In this document: positions 33,557 through 42,310 of the stretch, piece after piece
Position numbering within the stretch: the stretch's first letter is position 1
How the letters are laid out: each line of letters opens with the position of its first letter
NCBI GenBank assembly: GCA_947245585.1
Contig: CAMXPV010000017.1
Span: forward strand, 1 to 64,000
From: an uncultured Lachnospiraceae bacterium
Lineage (GTDB): Bacteria > Bacillota > Clostridia > Lachnospirales > Lachnospiraceae
DNA: 64,000 bases
Reading direction: 5' to 3'
Made by a program: the position numbers and the translations under genes
The notes under the pieces: generated by a model
Told to the model about the DNA's origin: nothing
Databases searched by the model: none
What the model saw: only the letters and a program-made list of their open reading frames with translations

Positions 33557-34483
33557 ATGCAGAAAAAGACGCCGGATTATGATAATGTATTTAAAACAAT
33601 GAAAATGAAACATAAGAGGTTGTTTGTTCCTGTTATCAACGATGTTTTTAAACGGAATTATCCAAAGGATGTAAAAGTGGACATTTTATCTTCTGAGGGG
33701 TATCTGACGGAAACGGAAACGGCAGATGGCAGTAAGGAAATAGAGGAACAGATTTCGGATTTCCTAATCAAGATAGAAAATGAAATATATCTTTTGGAAT
33801 GCCAGAGCTATGATGACGGTTCTATGGCAATCAGAATAGCGGAATATGCCTTTATCGTTGCCAGACAGTTTGCATCATGGGATATTGGTCACGCAAATGT
33901 ACCAATGCCAAGGTTTTCCATTATTTATGTTAAGAGAACAGAACGGACACCAAAAGCAACGACGATTACTTTTTCCTTTCCCGACGGGCAGACGGTGGAT
34001 TATAAGTCGGATAATGTGATTCTGGAAGATTTTACAAAGGAAATGGTTATTGAAAAAAGATTATTTCCGTATATTCCGTTCTATATTGCGAGATATGAAA
34101 AAGAAATCTCATCAGAAGGTAGTATCGATAAGGTAATCGAGGAACTTACCTATTTTAGGGAAGAGATGATACGCCTGCATCAGTTAGGTGAATTGTCGGA
34201 TGATGAGCTGATAGATCTGAAGGGATTTGTAAACACTATCATTACACATATCACAAATGGAAATAAGAATGAAGAAAGGTTGGTGAATATAATGGGCGGA
34301 ACTGTTATTGAAACGGAATCTGAAAGATTGATGTGTATGGGAGCCGCAAAGATGGTTGTTGAACTGGGGCAGGAGTATGGACTTGATGATGAGGTAATTT
34401 TGAAGCAAATGCAGGAAAAGATTGGGTTGTCATTGGAAAAAGCAAAATTTTATTTGGCAGAATATGGAAAACAGCTTGTTTAA
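33557..34483 (+). CDS. Rpn-family recombination-promoting nuclease / PD-(D/E)XK transposase-like
   Basis: A 308-aa protein typical of Lachnospiraceae Rpn-like genes. The N-terminus PDYDNVFKTMKMKHKRLFVP VINDVF-type region leads to a PD-(D/E)XK nuclease core with ISDFLIKIENEIYLLECQSY (D and E-x-Q motif). A C-terminal helical part ends MQEKIGLSLEKAKFYLAEYG. Such proteins cut DNA and occur in many dispersed copies. A degraded C-terminal piece of a related gene is at 43908-44153. Confidence 0.85.
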   Translation: MQKKTPDYDNVFKTMKMKHKRLFVPVINDVFKRNYPKDVKVDILSSEGYLTETETADGSKEIEEQISDFLIKIENEIYLLECQSYDDGSMAIRIAEYAFIVARQFASWDIGHANVPMPRFSIIYVKRTERTPKATTITFSFPDGQTVDYKSDNVILEDFTKEMVIEKRLFPYIPFYIARYEKEISSEGSIDKVIEELTYFREEMIRLHQLGELSDDELIDLKGFVNTIITHITNGNKNEERLVNIMGGTVIETESERLMCMGAAKMVVELGQEYGLDDEVILKQMQEKIGLSLEKAKFYLAEYGKQLV

Positions 34484-34523
34484 AATGATCACTCTGATGT
34501 TTTAATAATGACTTTTTAAGGAA

Positions 34524-34565
34524 AGGGAAGTATTTCTGTTAAAGTTGGAGGTACTTCCTTTTTGC
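34524..34565 (+). terminator. Terminator
   Basis: GGAAGTA (34525-34531) pairs with TACTTCC-type arm (34551-34558, GGTACTTCC) and TTTTT follows. Confidence 0.7.
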
Positions 34566-34614
34566 TGATAGGACACATAATTTATAATTGGCAAGATTAT
34601 TGCGGGAGGCGGGA

Positions 34615-36222
34615 GTGAAAAAGAGGCTTGGAAGCATTCTGATTTTAATGATGTTTATTTGCGTGATGCTTCTTGGCCATGGAGGGGTGCAGAAACGGGA
34701 AGCCATATATTGCATGGAGAGGAAGGAGACTCCCAAGGAAACGCAGGAGGCAGCAGAGGACGCGGAGGAGCAGGAGGATATAGACCGTTCCGCGCTTGAA
34801 GATTATTGGGCAACATTGCCCGAAAGACAGCCAAGAGTCCTACTGAAATACGGGGAAGAAATTTTCCCGGCAAAATACAGCAATGAAGTGATAGACATTA
34901 CCTATACGGATGATTTGTCCCTGCTAGAGGAAATGGAGTGGACGAACCATTCTTATGCCTATCGGGACGGAAAGGTGTATTACCGCCAGTATCATACGGG
35001 AGGTTCAGAGTTAGACCGGTCAGGAAGAGTGGATTCGGTTACCGGCGGGGAAAGAGAAATTGTCTGTGTGAATCAGGAGAGCGAAAAGACAGAGCTCTTT
35101 CGGGACAACGGGTGGGGAGACATTTACCTGATGGGGGAAAGGTTTTACCTGACGGAATGCAGGAAGGATGATTTAGAATGGGAATACAAAATCTACTCCG
35201 TGGACAGGGAAGGCAATGACCGGATCGACTATGGAAACGGAGTGATAAAGGCTGTTGACGAGGCAAGAAATATTCTGATTCTGGAAATGCAGGAGGGACG
35301 GCATGGGTTGGTAAGCGATATCCGGGTGCTTGATTGCGGCAGCGGCGGCTGTACGAGTCTCGGGCCTTTTTTCAAGGGTGACGGTTGGAATGAGGGGGAA
35401 GAGTTCGTACAGTGGAGCTTTGAGGCCTATCAGGACGGGTGGATTTATTTGTCCTGTCTCAGATCGGACGGCACATGGGGGTCCGATTATACAACGGAAT
35501 TATATGCGGTGTCCCCGGAGGGAGTCTGGCAGCAGGTGATTGCGCTGACCTCCGACGAGAGTTTCATTGAAAGCATTGTTCAACTGGAAGTTTTGGAGGA
35601 CAGGATTTTCTTTACTTATGGCGGCTATGACGGAAGGGAGCGGTGGTATCAGGGCGGTAAAATGATTTCCATCAAGCGGGACGGTACGGACTATCGGGCG
35701 ATAGAGGATATTGAAGCCGACAAGCCCACCTATGATGACACCTTTTTTCTCAGGCAGGATACGGGAAGGACATTGCTCTATTTTGGGATGAGTTATTTTG
35801 AGACGGATGAGCAGAGTGAAAGCGGGAATGAACGCTATTTTGTGACGGTCTGGGATGTGGATAAGGGGACATTGTATCCGTCTGCAGTCTCGGAATATCC
35901 CATCTGCAGCGGAAGGAAAGGTATTTGTATAGTAGGTGATGAGGTTTGGGCGATACCTGACCGATCGGGGAGAGTTGTAAAAGTGTTAGATAATTTAAAC
36001 GATTACATAGAGATATGGCGTACTGAGGAAGATTATGAGTATGGCCCATCCTTTGGAGATTTATGTTATAGAGACGGTTATTTATACTTCACAGCGGAGT
36101 ACGGGGCATGGACGGATGATGTAGATTGGTTGGAGTTCCCCATCTATAGGATTATGATGCGGATGGAAGGATACCGGTTAAAGTTGGGAGAGGACAGGGC
36201 AGAGTTGTTGTATGCGTATTGA
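34615..36222 (+). CDS. Membrane-anchored beta-propeller-like protein, copy 1
   Basis: A 535-aa exported protein. The start is GTG 34615 after GGGAGGCGGGA. One hydrophobic segment (about residues 5-24, ILILMMFICVMLLGHGG) is a signal anchor without a lipobox Cys. An acidic linker follows, then repeated blades of the DUF5050 kind: YAYRDGKVYYRQYH, YQDGWIYLSCL, ISIKRDGTDYRAIED, YRDGYLYFTAEYG. It is probably extracellular; the ligand is unknown. It is paralogous to the gene at 36697 over its whole length, ending with the same KLGEDRAELLYAY. Confidence 0.65.
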   Translation: MKKRLGSILILMMFICVMLLGHGGVQKREAIYCMERKETPKETQEAAEDAEEQEDIDRSALEDYWATLPERQPRVLLKYGEEIFPAKYSNEVIDITYTDDLSLLEEMEWTNHSYAYRDGKVYYRQYHTGGSELDRSGRVDSVTGGEREIVCVNQESEKTELFRDNGWGDIYLMGERFYLTECRKDDLEWEYKIYSVDREGNDRIDYGNGVIKAVDEARNILILEMQEGRHGLVSDIRVLDCGSGGCTSLGPFFKGDGWNEGEEFVQWSFEAYQDGWIYLSCLRSDGTWGSDYTTELYAVSPEGVWQQVIALTSDESFIESIVQLEVLEDRIFFTYGGYDGRERWYQGGKMISIKRDGTDYRAIEDIEADKPTYDDTFFLRQDTGRTLLYFGMSYFETDEQSESGNERYFVTVWDVDKGTLYPSAVSEYPICSGRKGICIVGDEVWAIPDRSGRVVKVLDNLNDYIEIWRTEEDYEYGPSFGDLCYRDGYLYFTAEYGAWTDDVDWLEFPIYRIMMRMEGYRLKLGEDRAELLYAY

Positions 36223-36259
36223 CGGGCAAAGGTTTTGCAGAAAGAGAGGAATACCGGTA

Positions 36260-36625
36260 ATGAAATTAAAGAATATTTTGGTCGTGGTGAAAGACATTGA
36301 AAAATCGAAACAGTTTTATCACGATTTGTTCGGGCTTGATCTGGTGCTTGATAATGACGGCAATATGATTTTGACGGAAGGGCTTGTGCTCCAGGATGAA
36401 AAAATCTGGAGAGAATTTTTGGGAAAAGACATCATTCCGAGAAACAATTCCTGCGAACTGTATTTTGAGGAGAAAGATATAGAAGGATTTATTGAAAAAC
36501 TGGAAAGATTGTATCCGGGGGTTCCGTATGTCAACCGCCTTATGACGCATAGTTGGGGACAAAGAGTGATCCGGTTTTATGATTTAGACGGCAATCTGAT
36601 TGAGGTGGGGACGCCTATGTCATAA
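36260..36625 (+). CDS. VOC-family glyoxalase-like protein
   Basis: A 121-aa vicinal oxygen chelate protein with the first beta-alpha unit MKLKNILVVVKDIEKSKQFY followed by HDLFGLDLVLDNDGN, and a C-terminal IRFYDLDGNLIEVGTPM. Such proteins bind a metal and may detoxify an antibiotic or act as lyase or dioxygenase; the substrate is unknown. It sits between two paralogous propeller genes, starting 37 nt after the first. Confidence 0.9.
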   Translation: MKLKNILVVVKDIEKSKQFYHDLFGLDLVLDNDGNMILTEGLVLQDEKIWREFLGKDIIPRNNSCELYFEEKDIEGFIEKLERLYPGVPYVNRLMTHSWGQRVIRFYDLDGNLIEVGTPMS

Positions 36626-36696
36626 GGCGGGTATGCAAAATTGCCAAAGGACGCATGCTTAGAAATAATCTAAGTGCGCGATAGCGGGAGGCGGAT

Positions 36697-38235
36697 GTGG
36701 AAAAGAGAATTGCAAGTGTTCTGATTTTGGCGGCAGTTATGGGTGCGATGCTTGTCTCTTTTGGAGGGGAGCAGGAACAGGAAATGGTGCAGGAGGAGGA
36801 TGAGCCTTTTGAAAACCAGGTTCCGACAGAATCGGAGGAGATTTGGAAAACATGGGTAAAGGTAGAAATGGAGGGAAAGAAAGCGCCGGCCGTGTATTGC
36901 GACGAGGTGATGAACCCGGAGTATACGAATGACCTGTCTTTATTGGAGGAATCATATAAGACAGATCATCACTACGCCTGTCGTGATGGCAGGGTATACT
37001 ATCGCCAGTATCATGAGGATTCCTTTGAGGAGGCGGGGCTTTGGGCAAGTTATGATCCGGTTCCCGGCACAGAAAAGGAAATCGTTTGTGTAGATCGTGA
37101 TGGTGTGGTGACGGAGGTATTTTTGGATAACGGATATGGGGAATTTTATCTGATCGGAGACAGATTTTACATGACGGAGTTCAGGGAATGCGATTCAGGC
37201 AGAGAACGGGTGATATACTCCGTAGATATGGAAGGCAGGGACAGGATTGATTATGGCAGAGGGGAGATTTTAGCTGCCGATGAGGAAAGAAATATTTTAA
37301 TTGTGGAGAAATATGGGGAGGAGGTTGGTGACGCGCATGATTACTGTCTGTTGGACTGCGGCAGGGAAGTTTGCATGAGCATTCTTCCGGAGGAATACCA
37401 TGCAGAGGAGGCAGAGCGCCGTTATTGGGATTTTGAGGCGTATCAGGACGGTTGGATTTATCTGTCTTATTTCATGAGAGATGAAACTGAGAAGAGAACA
37501 GAATTATATGCGGCGCCTGTCGGGGGAGAATGGAACAAGGTCATAACACTGACATCAAACAGATCGTACAGTGAATATATCATCCAATTGGAGGCGGTGG
37601 GCGACAGGCTTTTCTTTCTTTTTGGCGGTTGGGACGGATCGGCACAGGTGTATCAGGGCGGCAGCATGATTACCGTGAAGCGGGATGGTACGGACTGCCG
37701 CTCGTTACAAAATGTTTCATCCAATGACCGCTATCCCTCAAGCCATTATTACCTGAGACAGGATGGAGAAAAGATATTGGTATATTACCCTTGCAGCTAT
37801 CGAATTACGGGGCCGGATGGAGAAGAGGAAGAGCATTACTGGGTGACAGTGTGGGATATGGATACGGGAACACTGTATCCTTCTACATTTCCGGCCTTTG
37901 CCATTGCCGATACTTATGGGAATGATTTGTTTATGGAAGATAACGATCAGAATAATGTGTTGGCATTGCCGGATCGGACAGGCACGATTGTGAATGTTGC
38001 GGCGCATTTGGAGGATTCCATAGAGGTGCTTCCTATTGATTCTGGAGGCATAAAGAGCAATCCGCAGTTTAAAGAGCTTTATTATAAAGACGGATATCTG
38101 TATTTTGAGGCGGAGTATAACGTTTGGAGCCACGAGGACAGTATCGGCTGGCGGGATGGTTACCGTAGAGAGCGGACGGAGCATTACCGCCTGAAGCTTG
38201 GGGAGGACAAGGCTGAGCTGCTGTACGCGTATTAA
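36697..38235 (+). CDS. Membrane-anchored beta-propeller-like protein, copy 2
   Basis: A 512-aa paralogue of the protein at 34615. The start is GTG 36697 after GCGGGAGGCGG, nearly the same leader as copy 1. The signal anchor is VLILAAVMGAMLVSFGG. The same blade motifs recur (YACRDGRVYYRQYH, YQDGWIYLSYF, ITVKRDGTDCRSLQ, YKDGYLYFEAEYN), and it ends KLGEDKAELLYAY. Shared leader and ends show tandem duplication with the VOC gene lying between the copies. Confidence 0.65.
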   Translation: MEKRIASVLILAAVMGAMLVSFGGEQEQEMVQEEDEPFENQVPTESEEIWKTWVKVEMEGKKAPAVYCDEVMNPEYTNDLSLLEESYKTDHHYACRDGRVYYRQYHEDSFEEAGLWASYDPVPGTEKEIVCVDRDGVVTEVFLDNGYGEFYLIGDRFYMTEFRECDSGRERVIYSVDMEGRDRIDYGRGEILAADEERNILIVEKYGEEVGDAHDYCLLDCGREVCMSILPEEYHAEEAERRYWDFEAYQDGWIYLSYFMRDETEKRTELYAAPVGGEWNKVITLTSNRSYSEYIIQLEAVGDRLFFLFGGWDGSAQVYQGGSMITVKRDGTDCRSLQNVSSNDRYPSSHYYLRQDGEKILVYYPCSYRITGPDGEEEEHYWVTVWDMDTGTLYPSTFPAFAIADTYGNDLFMEDNDQNNVLALPDRTGTIVNVAAHLEDSIEVLPIDSGGIKSNPQFKELYYKDGYLYFEAEYNVWSHEDSIGWRDGYRRERTEHYRLKLGEDKAELLYAY

Positions 38236-38251
38236 GAAAAACTGCAAATCT

Positions 38252-38872
38252 TCATTTCATCGCCCTTCGGAGCTTCGTCTTGATTCTCTGGAGGGCGTTG
38301 TCGGTGGATTTCTCATCCTTCCCGAGGACTTTTGCGATCTGTTGGTATTTCATGCCCGTCAGGTACAGATCGAGCACCTGTTTTTCAAAGGCGCTCAATT
38401 CCCGTTCAATCAGCATTTCCAGACGGTCCACATTTTCCCGGTCGATCATAAGCGCTTCCGGATTCAGGTCGGAATCGTCGGTCAGCACATTGACCAATGC
38501 TTCCTCTTCCCCCTCGCCGTCGCGGTTGGTGGAGACGTTTCCATAGAGGGAGATATAGTTGTTAAGCGGGATATGCTTCTGTCTTCTGGATGCCTGCACC
38601 GCCGTGTACATCTGTCTGGAGACACAAAGGTCGGCAAAGGTAAAGAAACTGGCATCCCGGCCGCTGTCGTAGTCGCGGATGGCCTTGAAGAGTCCGATCA
38701 TGCCCTCCTGAATCAGGTCTTCGGAGTCCGCCCCTAAAATGTACATGGATTTAGCCTTGCTCCGCACCAGATTTTTATATTTATTCATAATGTAATCCGT
38801 GATTCCCTGCTCGCCGTCGCGAAGGCGGATCAAAAGCTCCTCGTCGCTGTGGCCAGAATAGTCGTTTGGCAT
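38252..38872 (-). CDS. sigH: RNA polymerase sporulation sigma factor SigH
   Basis: A 206-aa sigma factor of the SigH (Spo0H) type. Region 2 contains GITDYIMNKYKNLVRSKAKS, then GADSEDLIQEGMIGLFKAIR, and DASFFTFADLCVSRQMYTAV; region 4 reads LSAFEKQVLDLYLTGMKYQQ IAKVLGK-type text ending RIKTKLRRAM. It initiates sporulation and stationary-phase transcription. It is on the minus strand, away from its usual neighbour rlmB, which lies 10 kb further on. Confidence 0.95.
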   Translation of the reverse strand: MPNDYSGHSDEELLIRLRDGEQGITDYIMNKYKNLVRSKAKSMYILGADSEDLIQEGMIGLFKAIRDYDSGRDASFFTFADLCVSRQMYTAVQASRRQKHIPLNNYISLYGNVSTNRDGEGEEEALVNVLTDDSDLNPEALMIDRENVDRLEMLIERELSAFEKQVLDLYLTGMKYQQIAKVLGKDEKSTDNALQRIKTKLRRAMK

Positions 38873-38959
38873 AGTCGTTCCCTTTTTGAAGATAAGATGT
38901 CTGCGTTTGGTTTTACCTGTTCAGTATAACATTTTCCTGCATAGAAATATAGTTTTTCG

Positions 38960-39073
38960 TAAAAATCTTGATTACGTGTAATCTGTTAAGGATAAAAATC
39001 TTGATTTCGTGTAAAATGGCGGTTATAAAAATCTTGATTATGTGTTATAATAAGTGGTGTAAAAATCTTGATT
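38960..39073. repeat. Four TAAAAATCTTGATT repeats with 33-34 bp period
   Basis: The 14-bp core TAAAAATCTTGATT occurs identically at 38960-38973, 38993-39006, 39026-39039 and 39060-39073. Three copies continue into a related NCGTGTAA- or ATGTGT-type extension. Periods are 33, 33 and 34 bp, about three helical turns. The array lies between divergent sigH and the DUF4143 ATPase gene. Confidence 0.85.
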
Positions 39074-39090
39074 CCCGCGAGCAATGAGCT

Positions 39091-39110
39091 GATTGGGCGA
39101 TGCCCAATCG
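39091..39110. repeat. Hairpin in the ATPase leader
   Basis: GATTGGGC and GCCCAATC form a perfect 8-bp stem with a 3-nt loop (GAT). A larger inverted repeat follows: CAACAACCCC (about 39151-39160) and GGGGGTTGTTG (about 39184-39194). Confidence 0.6.
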
Positions 39111-39223
39111 TCGGCTTGCGAAGCAGACATTTGGCGAATGCCGCGAGGGTCAACAACCCCGCCCCCTCTTATTGCTTTGAGATGGGGGTTGTTGGCTCGG
39201 GGAAAACGAAAAGAGGTGAATCC

Positions 39224-40576
39224 ATGAAACGTAAGATTTACGATGAGTTTTTACGGTGGAAGAGAGAAGGAAATGGAGAGACAGCTTTGCTGATCGATGG
39301 GGCACGCCGCGTAGGAAAAAGTTATATTGCAGAAGAATTTGCCAAGGCAGAATATAAAAGCTATATTTTGATTGATTTTAACAGGGTGGACGAAAGCGTA
39401 AAAGAGTTGTTTGTCCATTATTTGGACGATCTGGATGCGTTTTTTATGTATTTGTCCGGTTATTATAATGTGAAACTGTATGAAAGGGAATCTCTGCTTA
39501 TATTTGATGAAGTACAGCTTTTTCCCAGAGCGCGCACGGCGATCAAGTATCTTGTGGAAGACGGCAGATATGATTATATGGAAACGGGCTCTCTTATGTC
39601 TTTGAAAAGAAATGTGCAGGACATTGTGATTCCGTCCGAAGAGCGTCATATCAAGATGTTTCCTATGGATTTTGAGGAATTTTTATGGGCGCTTGGCAAT
39701 GATACGCTTATGGAAATTATGAAAAAAAGTTTTGCGGACAAAAAGCCGATGGGACAGGCTTTACATCGAAAAGCGATGGACTACTTTCGTCAATATTTGA
39801 TTGTCGGTGGTATGCCGCAGGCTGTACGGGAATATGCCGAAGGAAGGAATTTTGATAAAGTGGATCGTGTGAAACGGGATATTTTGACTCTTTATCGTGC
39901 GGATATGATTAAATATGCTGTTGGATATGAAATGAAGGTAGAAAGTATTTTTGATGAAATTCCCTCACAGCTTCAAAAACACGAGAAAAAGTTTAAGATT
40001 TCTTCCCTGAAAAAGGAGGCGCGCTTACGGGACTACGAGGATGCCATGTTCTGGTTGGACGATGCCATGATTGTTAATATCTGCTATCGTTCAACAGCGC
40101 CAAATATCGGTTTACGGCTGAACCGTGACCGCATGGCTTTAAAATGTTATATGGCGGACACCGGTTTATTGATCAGCCATGCCTTTGATGAAAACGGAAT
40201 TGTCAGCGAGGAGATCTATAAAAAACTGTTGTTTGATAAACTGGAAGTAAATAAAGGAATGATTGTGGAAAACGTTGTTGCGCAGATGTTGGCGGCAAAA
40301 GGGCATAAGCTTTACTTTTACTCGAACGCGTCCCGTTCAGACAGTTCGTCCCGAATGGAAATTGATTTTTTGATTGCAAAAAGTAAAATCAGCAGCCGGC
40401 ATAATATTTCCCCGATCGAAGTGAAATCCGGTAAAAATTATACGACTTCATCGCTGTGTAAGTTTATGGCAAAGTATGGGGAACAGACATATATCCCCTA
40501 TGTACTGCATACGGGGGATCTGAAAGAGGAAAATGGTATTGTATATCTGCCGCTTTATATGACGATGCGGTTGTAG
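39224..40576 (+). CDS. AAA ATPase with DUF4143 domain
   Basis: A 450-aa ATPase of the large AAA_14/DUF4143 family. Walker A is IDGARRVGKSYIAEEF (residues 24-39) and Walker B is LLIFDEVQ (91-98). YFRQYLIVGGMPQAV marks the linker, and the C-terminal DUF4143 domain has the PD-(D/E)XK-like FLIAKSK..ISPIEVKSGKN. Function is unproven; the family is highly multiplied in gut anaerobes and is suspected in conflict or mobile-element biology. ATG 39224 follows AAGAGGTG; upstream in-frame codons to 39068 cover hairpins and are unlikely to be translated. Confidence 0.88.
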   Translation: MKRKIYDEFLRWKREGNGETALLIDGARRVGKSYIAEEFAKAEYKSYILIDFNRVDESVKELFVHYLDDLDAFFMYLSGYYNVKLYERESLLIFDEVQLFPRARTAIKYLVEDGRYDYMETGSLMSLKRNVQDIVIPSEERHIKMFPMDFEEFLWALGNDTLMEIMKKSFADKKPMGQALHRKAMDYFRQYLIVGGMPQAVREYAEGRNFDKVDRVKRDILTLYRADMIKYAVGYEMKVESIFDEIPSQLQKHEKKFKISSLKKEARLRDYEDAMFWLDDAMIVNICYRSTAPNIGLRLNRDRMALKCYMADTGLLISHAFDENGIVSEEIYKKLLFDKLEVNKGMIVENVVAQMLAAKGHKLYFYSNASRSDSSSRMEIDFLIAKSKISSRHNISPIEVKSGKNYTTSSLCKFMAKYGEQTYIPYVLHTGDLKEENGIVYLPLYMTMRL

Positions 40577-40678
40577 TTGTACCCATAGGGGTTCAATAGA
40601 ATTTAGTGGAATTGTGTGTGCGGTTCTGGTAAATAGCCACATTGATAGTGTGTTTATTAAGTAGAGAGAGGAATCAAC

Positions 40679-41116
40679 ATGGGGAAACTAACTTTTGAGG
40701 TAGAGAAAATACTGAACGAGCGGTTTCATAAGGACAGTATCATTGCTCTGGCGACTGTACAAGAGGGTATGCCATATGTCCGTAATGTAAATGGATTTTA
40801 TGAGGATCGTTCATTTTATGTGATTACATATGCACTTTCCAATAAAATGAGACAAATCGAAAAATGTCCATATGTGGCGATTAGTGGCGATTGGTTTACG
40901 GCACATGGAAAGGGAGCAAACTTAGGTTGGTTTTGCGCGGATAAAAATAGAAATATTGCCAGAAAACTAAGAGAGGCTTTTCAGGAATGGATTGACAATG
41001 GACACAACAATTTTGATGATGAAAACACATGTATTCTTTGCATTGAACTGACAGACGGTGTTTTGTTCTCACATGGAACAAAATACGATATAGATTTTTG
41101 TGAGAAGAGTTGTTGA
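40679..41116 (+). CDS. Pyridoxamine 5'-phosphate oxidase-like flavin protein
   Basis: A 145-aa split-barrel protein. The core reads IIALATVQEGMPYVRNVNGF, SFYVITYALSNKMRQIEKCP, and YVAISGDWFTAHGKGANLGW, typical of FMN-binding PNPOx-like proteins of Firmicutes. It probably binds FMN or F420-like cofactors and acts on unknown small molecules. AGAGAGAGG precedes the ATG. Confidence 0.85.
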   Translation: MGKLTFEVEKILNERFHKDSIIALATVQEGMPYVRNVNGFYEDRSFYVITYALSNKMRQIEKCPYVAISGDWFTAHGKGANLGWFCADKNRNIARKLREAFQEWIDNGHNNFDDENTCILCIELTDGVLFSHGTKYDIDFCEKSC

Positions 41117-41144
41117 ATATAATAAAAATGGCGAGGCATTGTTT

Positions 41145-41477
41145 ATGGAAATAAAGATTATTGATTTACCAATGATTACTGTTATTGGAAAAGAGGGTTT
41201 ATGCACTGCAGAAAAAAATATTGCGCAACAGTTATGGCAGGAAGCCAATTCTCATTTTAATGAGGTGGCTGCGCCTGAAGGATGGACGAAATGGGTTATG
41301 CCGGCGCGAAAATATATGGTTGTGGACGTTGAACCAGACAGATATGGCGAAATATTTGACGAGGTAATAAATAATACCATTTCTGAAAAGGGAATGAAAC
41401 TTGCGGGGGCAGTGTGTGATTATACTGAGCCTGCGACGGGAAAAAATAAGCTGTTTTTTCCCATTGCATCTTTATAG
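41145..41477 (+). CDS. GyrI-like effector-binding domain protein, internally shortened
   Basis: A 110-aa GyrI-like protein. Residues 1-40 (MEIKIIDLPMITVIGKEGLC) and the C-terminal part (APEGWTKWVMPARKYMVVDV, GAVCDYTEPATGKNKLFFPI) match the family, but family members are about 155 aa, with a segment of roughly 45 residues between HF-EV and APEGW that is absent here. The frame is maintained. It may still fold poorly; I regard it as a probable in-frame deletion derivative. The weak site GGCGAGG lies upstream. Confidence 0.7.
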   Translation: MEIKIIDLPMITVIGKEGLCTAEKNIAQQLWQEANSHFNEVAAPEGWTKWVMPARKYMVVDVEPDRYGEIFDEVINNTISEKGMKLAGAVCDYTEPATGKNKLFFPIASL

Positions 41478-41507
41478 GAAATCAACAAATTTTTATGAGT
41501 GTATGAC

Positions 41508-42041
41508 ATGGAGAATACAATAATGATAGCAGAAACGGAAAGATTACTTTTAAGAAGATACAAAAAGGAAGATGTGCAGGACTTATTTGAATATTTATCT
41601 GACAAGGAAGTTGTGAAATACGAACCATATAAACCGTTAACCTTTGATGAAACGAAAGAAAACCTTGAGTGGCGTATTAGCACAGATGAAATGATTGCTA
41701 TCGAATTGAAGGAATCCCACAAAATGATTGGGAATGTATATATGGGCAAGCGCGACTTTGAAGCGATCGAAATGGGATATGTATTTAATCGAAATTATTG
41801 GGGATATGGTTATGCAACGGAAAGCTGCAATGCTTTAATTCAACAGGCGTTTTCCAATGGTGTCCATAGGATATATGCAGAATGCGATCCCGATAACAAG
41901 AACTCGTGGAAATTACTGGAAGCGTTAACATTTCAGCGGGAAGCTCATTTTAGAAAAAATGTGTATTTCTGGAAAGATGAAAGTGGAAACGCAATTTGGA
42001 AAGATACTTATGTATATGCTAGATTAAATGATGCCAAATAA
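41508..42041 (+). CDS. GNAT acetyltransferase (RimJ/RimL type)
   Basis: A 177-aa acetyltransferase. It starts ETERLLLRRYKKEDVQDLFE after a short leader; the acetyl-CoA region is EMGYVFNRNYWGYGYATESC with the W-G-x-G-Y-A loop, and then CDPDNKNSWKLLEALTFQRE. RimJ/RimL-type enzymes acetylate protein N-termini or antibiotics; the substrate is unknown. ATG 41508 is preferred over GTG 41499. Confidence 0.88.
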   Translation: MENTIMIAETERLLLRRYKKEDVQDLFEYLSDKEVVKYEPYKPLTFDETKENLEWRISTDEMIAIELKESHKMIGNVYMGKRDFEAIEMGYVFNRNYWGYGYATESCNALIQQAFSNGVHRIYAECDPDNKNSWKLLEALTFQREAHFRKNVYFWKDESGNAIWKDTYVYARLNDAK

Positions 42042-42123
42042 ATGACTTTATCAAGACATTCATGAGTTTTTAAAATGTGAATAATCAATGCGAATTGGCA
42101 TAAAATTATTTTGAAAAGTTCTA

Positions 42124-42152
42124 TTGACTTTCCTCTTTGTGATAGCTAGAAT
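42124..42152 (+). promoter_or_regulatory. Promoter of the type III toxin-antitoxin locus
   Basis: TTGACT (42124-42129), 17-bp spacer, TAGAAT (42147-42152). Expected transcription start near 42159-42161 places the antitoxin repeats at the very 5' end of the RNA. Confidence 0.8.
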
Positions 42153-42163
42153 AAAAGCATAAG

Positions 42164-42260
42164 GAAAGTTTACCACTGACCGATATGTGGTATATAAATG
42201 GTCGGGTTGAAAGTTTACCGCTGACCAATATGCGGTATATAAATGGTTGGGTCGAAAGTA
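42164..42260 (+). ncRNA. CptI-like type III antitoxin RNA: two 45-nt repeats plus partial
   Basis: Two tandem 45-nt repeats (42164-42208, 42209-42253) are followed by GAAAGT of a third. In each unit, positions 9-13 (ACCAC / ACCGC) pair with 24-28 (GTGGT / GCGGT) and positions 15-19 (GACCG / GACCA) pair with 36-40 (TGGTC / TGGTT); the stems interleave as an H-type pseudoknot. Of five differences between copies, 12/25 covary (A-T to G-C), and 19 and 40 swap between Watson-Crick and G-U pairs. Type III antitoxins are exactly such repeat pseudoknots, and 45-nt units with just over two copies are known for CptI. Confidence 0.88.
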
Positions 42261-42261
42261 T

Positions 42262-42291
42262 AGTCCTTCGCCGTAAGGCGGGGGACTTTTT
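42262..42291 (+). terminator. Terminator/attenuator between antitoxin RNA and toxin
   Basis: An 11-bp stem, AGTCCTTCGCC (42262-42272) with GGCGGGGGACT (42277-42287), including two T-G pairs and a GTAA loop, followed by TTTTT. In type III loci this partial terminator sets the excess of antitoxin RNA over toxin mRNA. Confidence 0.88.
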
Positions 42292-42310
42292 CCATCAAGA
42301 GGATAAGCGA

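Noticed and set aside
38960-39073. CRISPR array
   Set aside because: The repeat core is only 14 bp with about 19-bp variable stretches, four units, and no cas genes; the pattern is upstream of one ATPase gene.
39068-39223. N-terminal extension of the DUF4143 ATPase, with a Walker-like GSGKT
   Set aside because: The region is made of inverted repeats; the true Walker A is downstream and ATG 39224 has AAGAGGTG.
42185-42310. N-terminal extension of the CptN-like toxin
   Set aside because: These codons lie in the antitoxin repeats and terminator; ATG 42311 has a ribosome site and starts the conserved domain.
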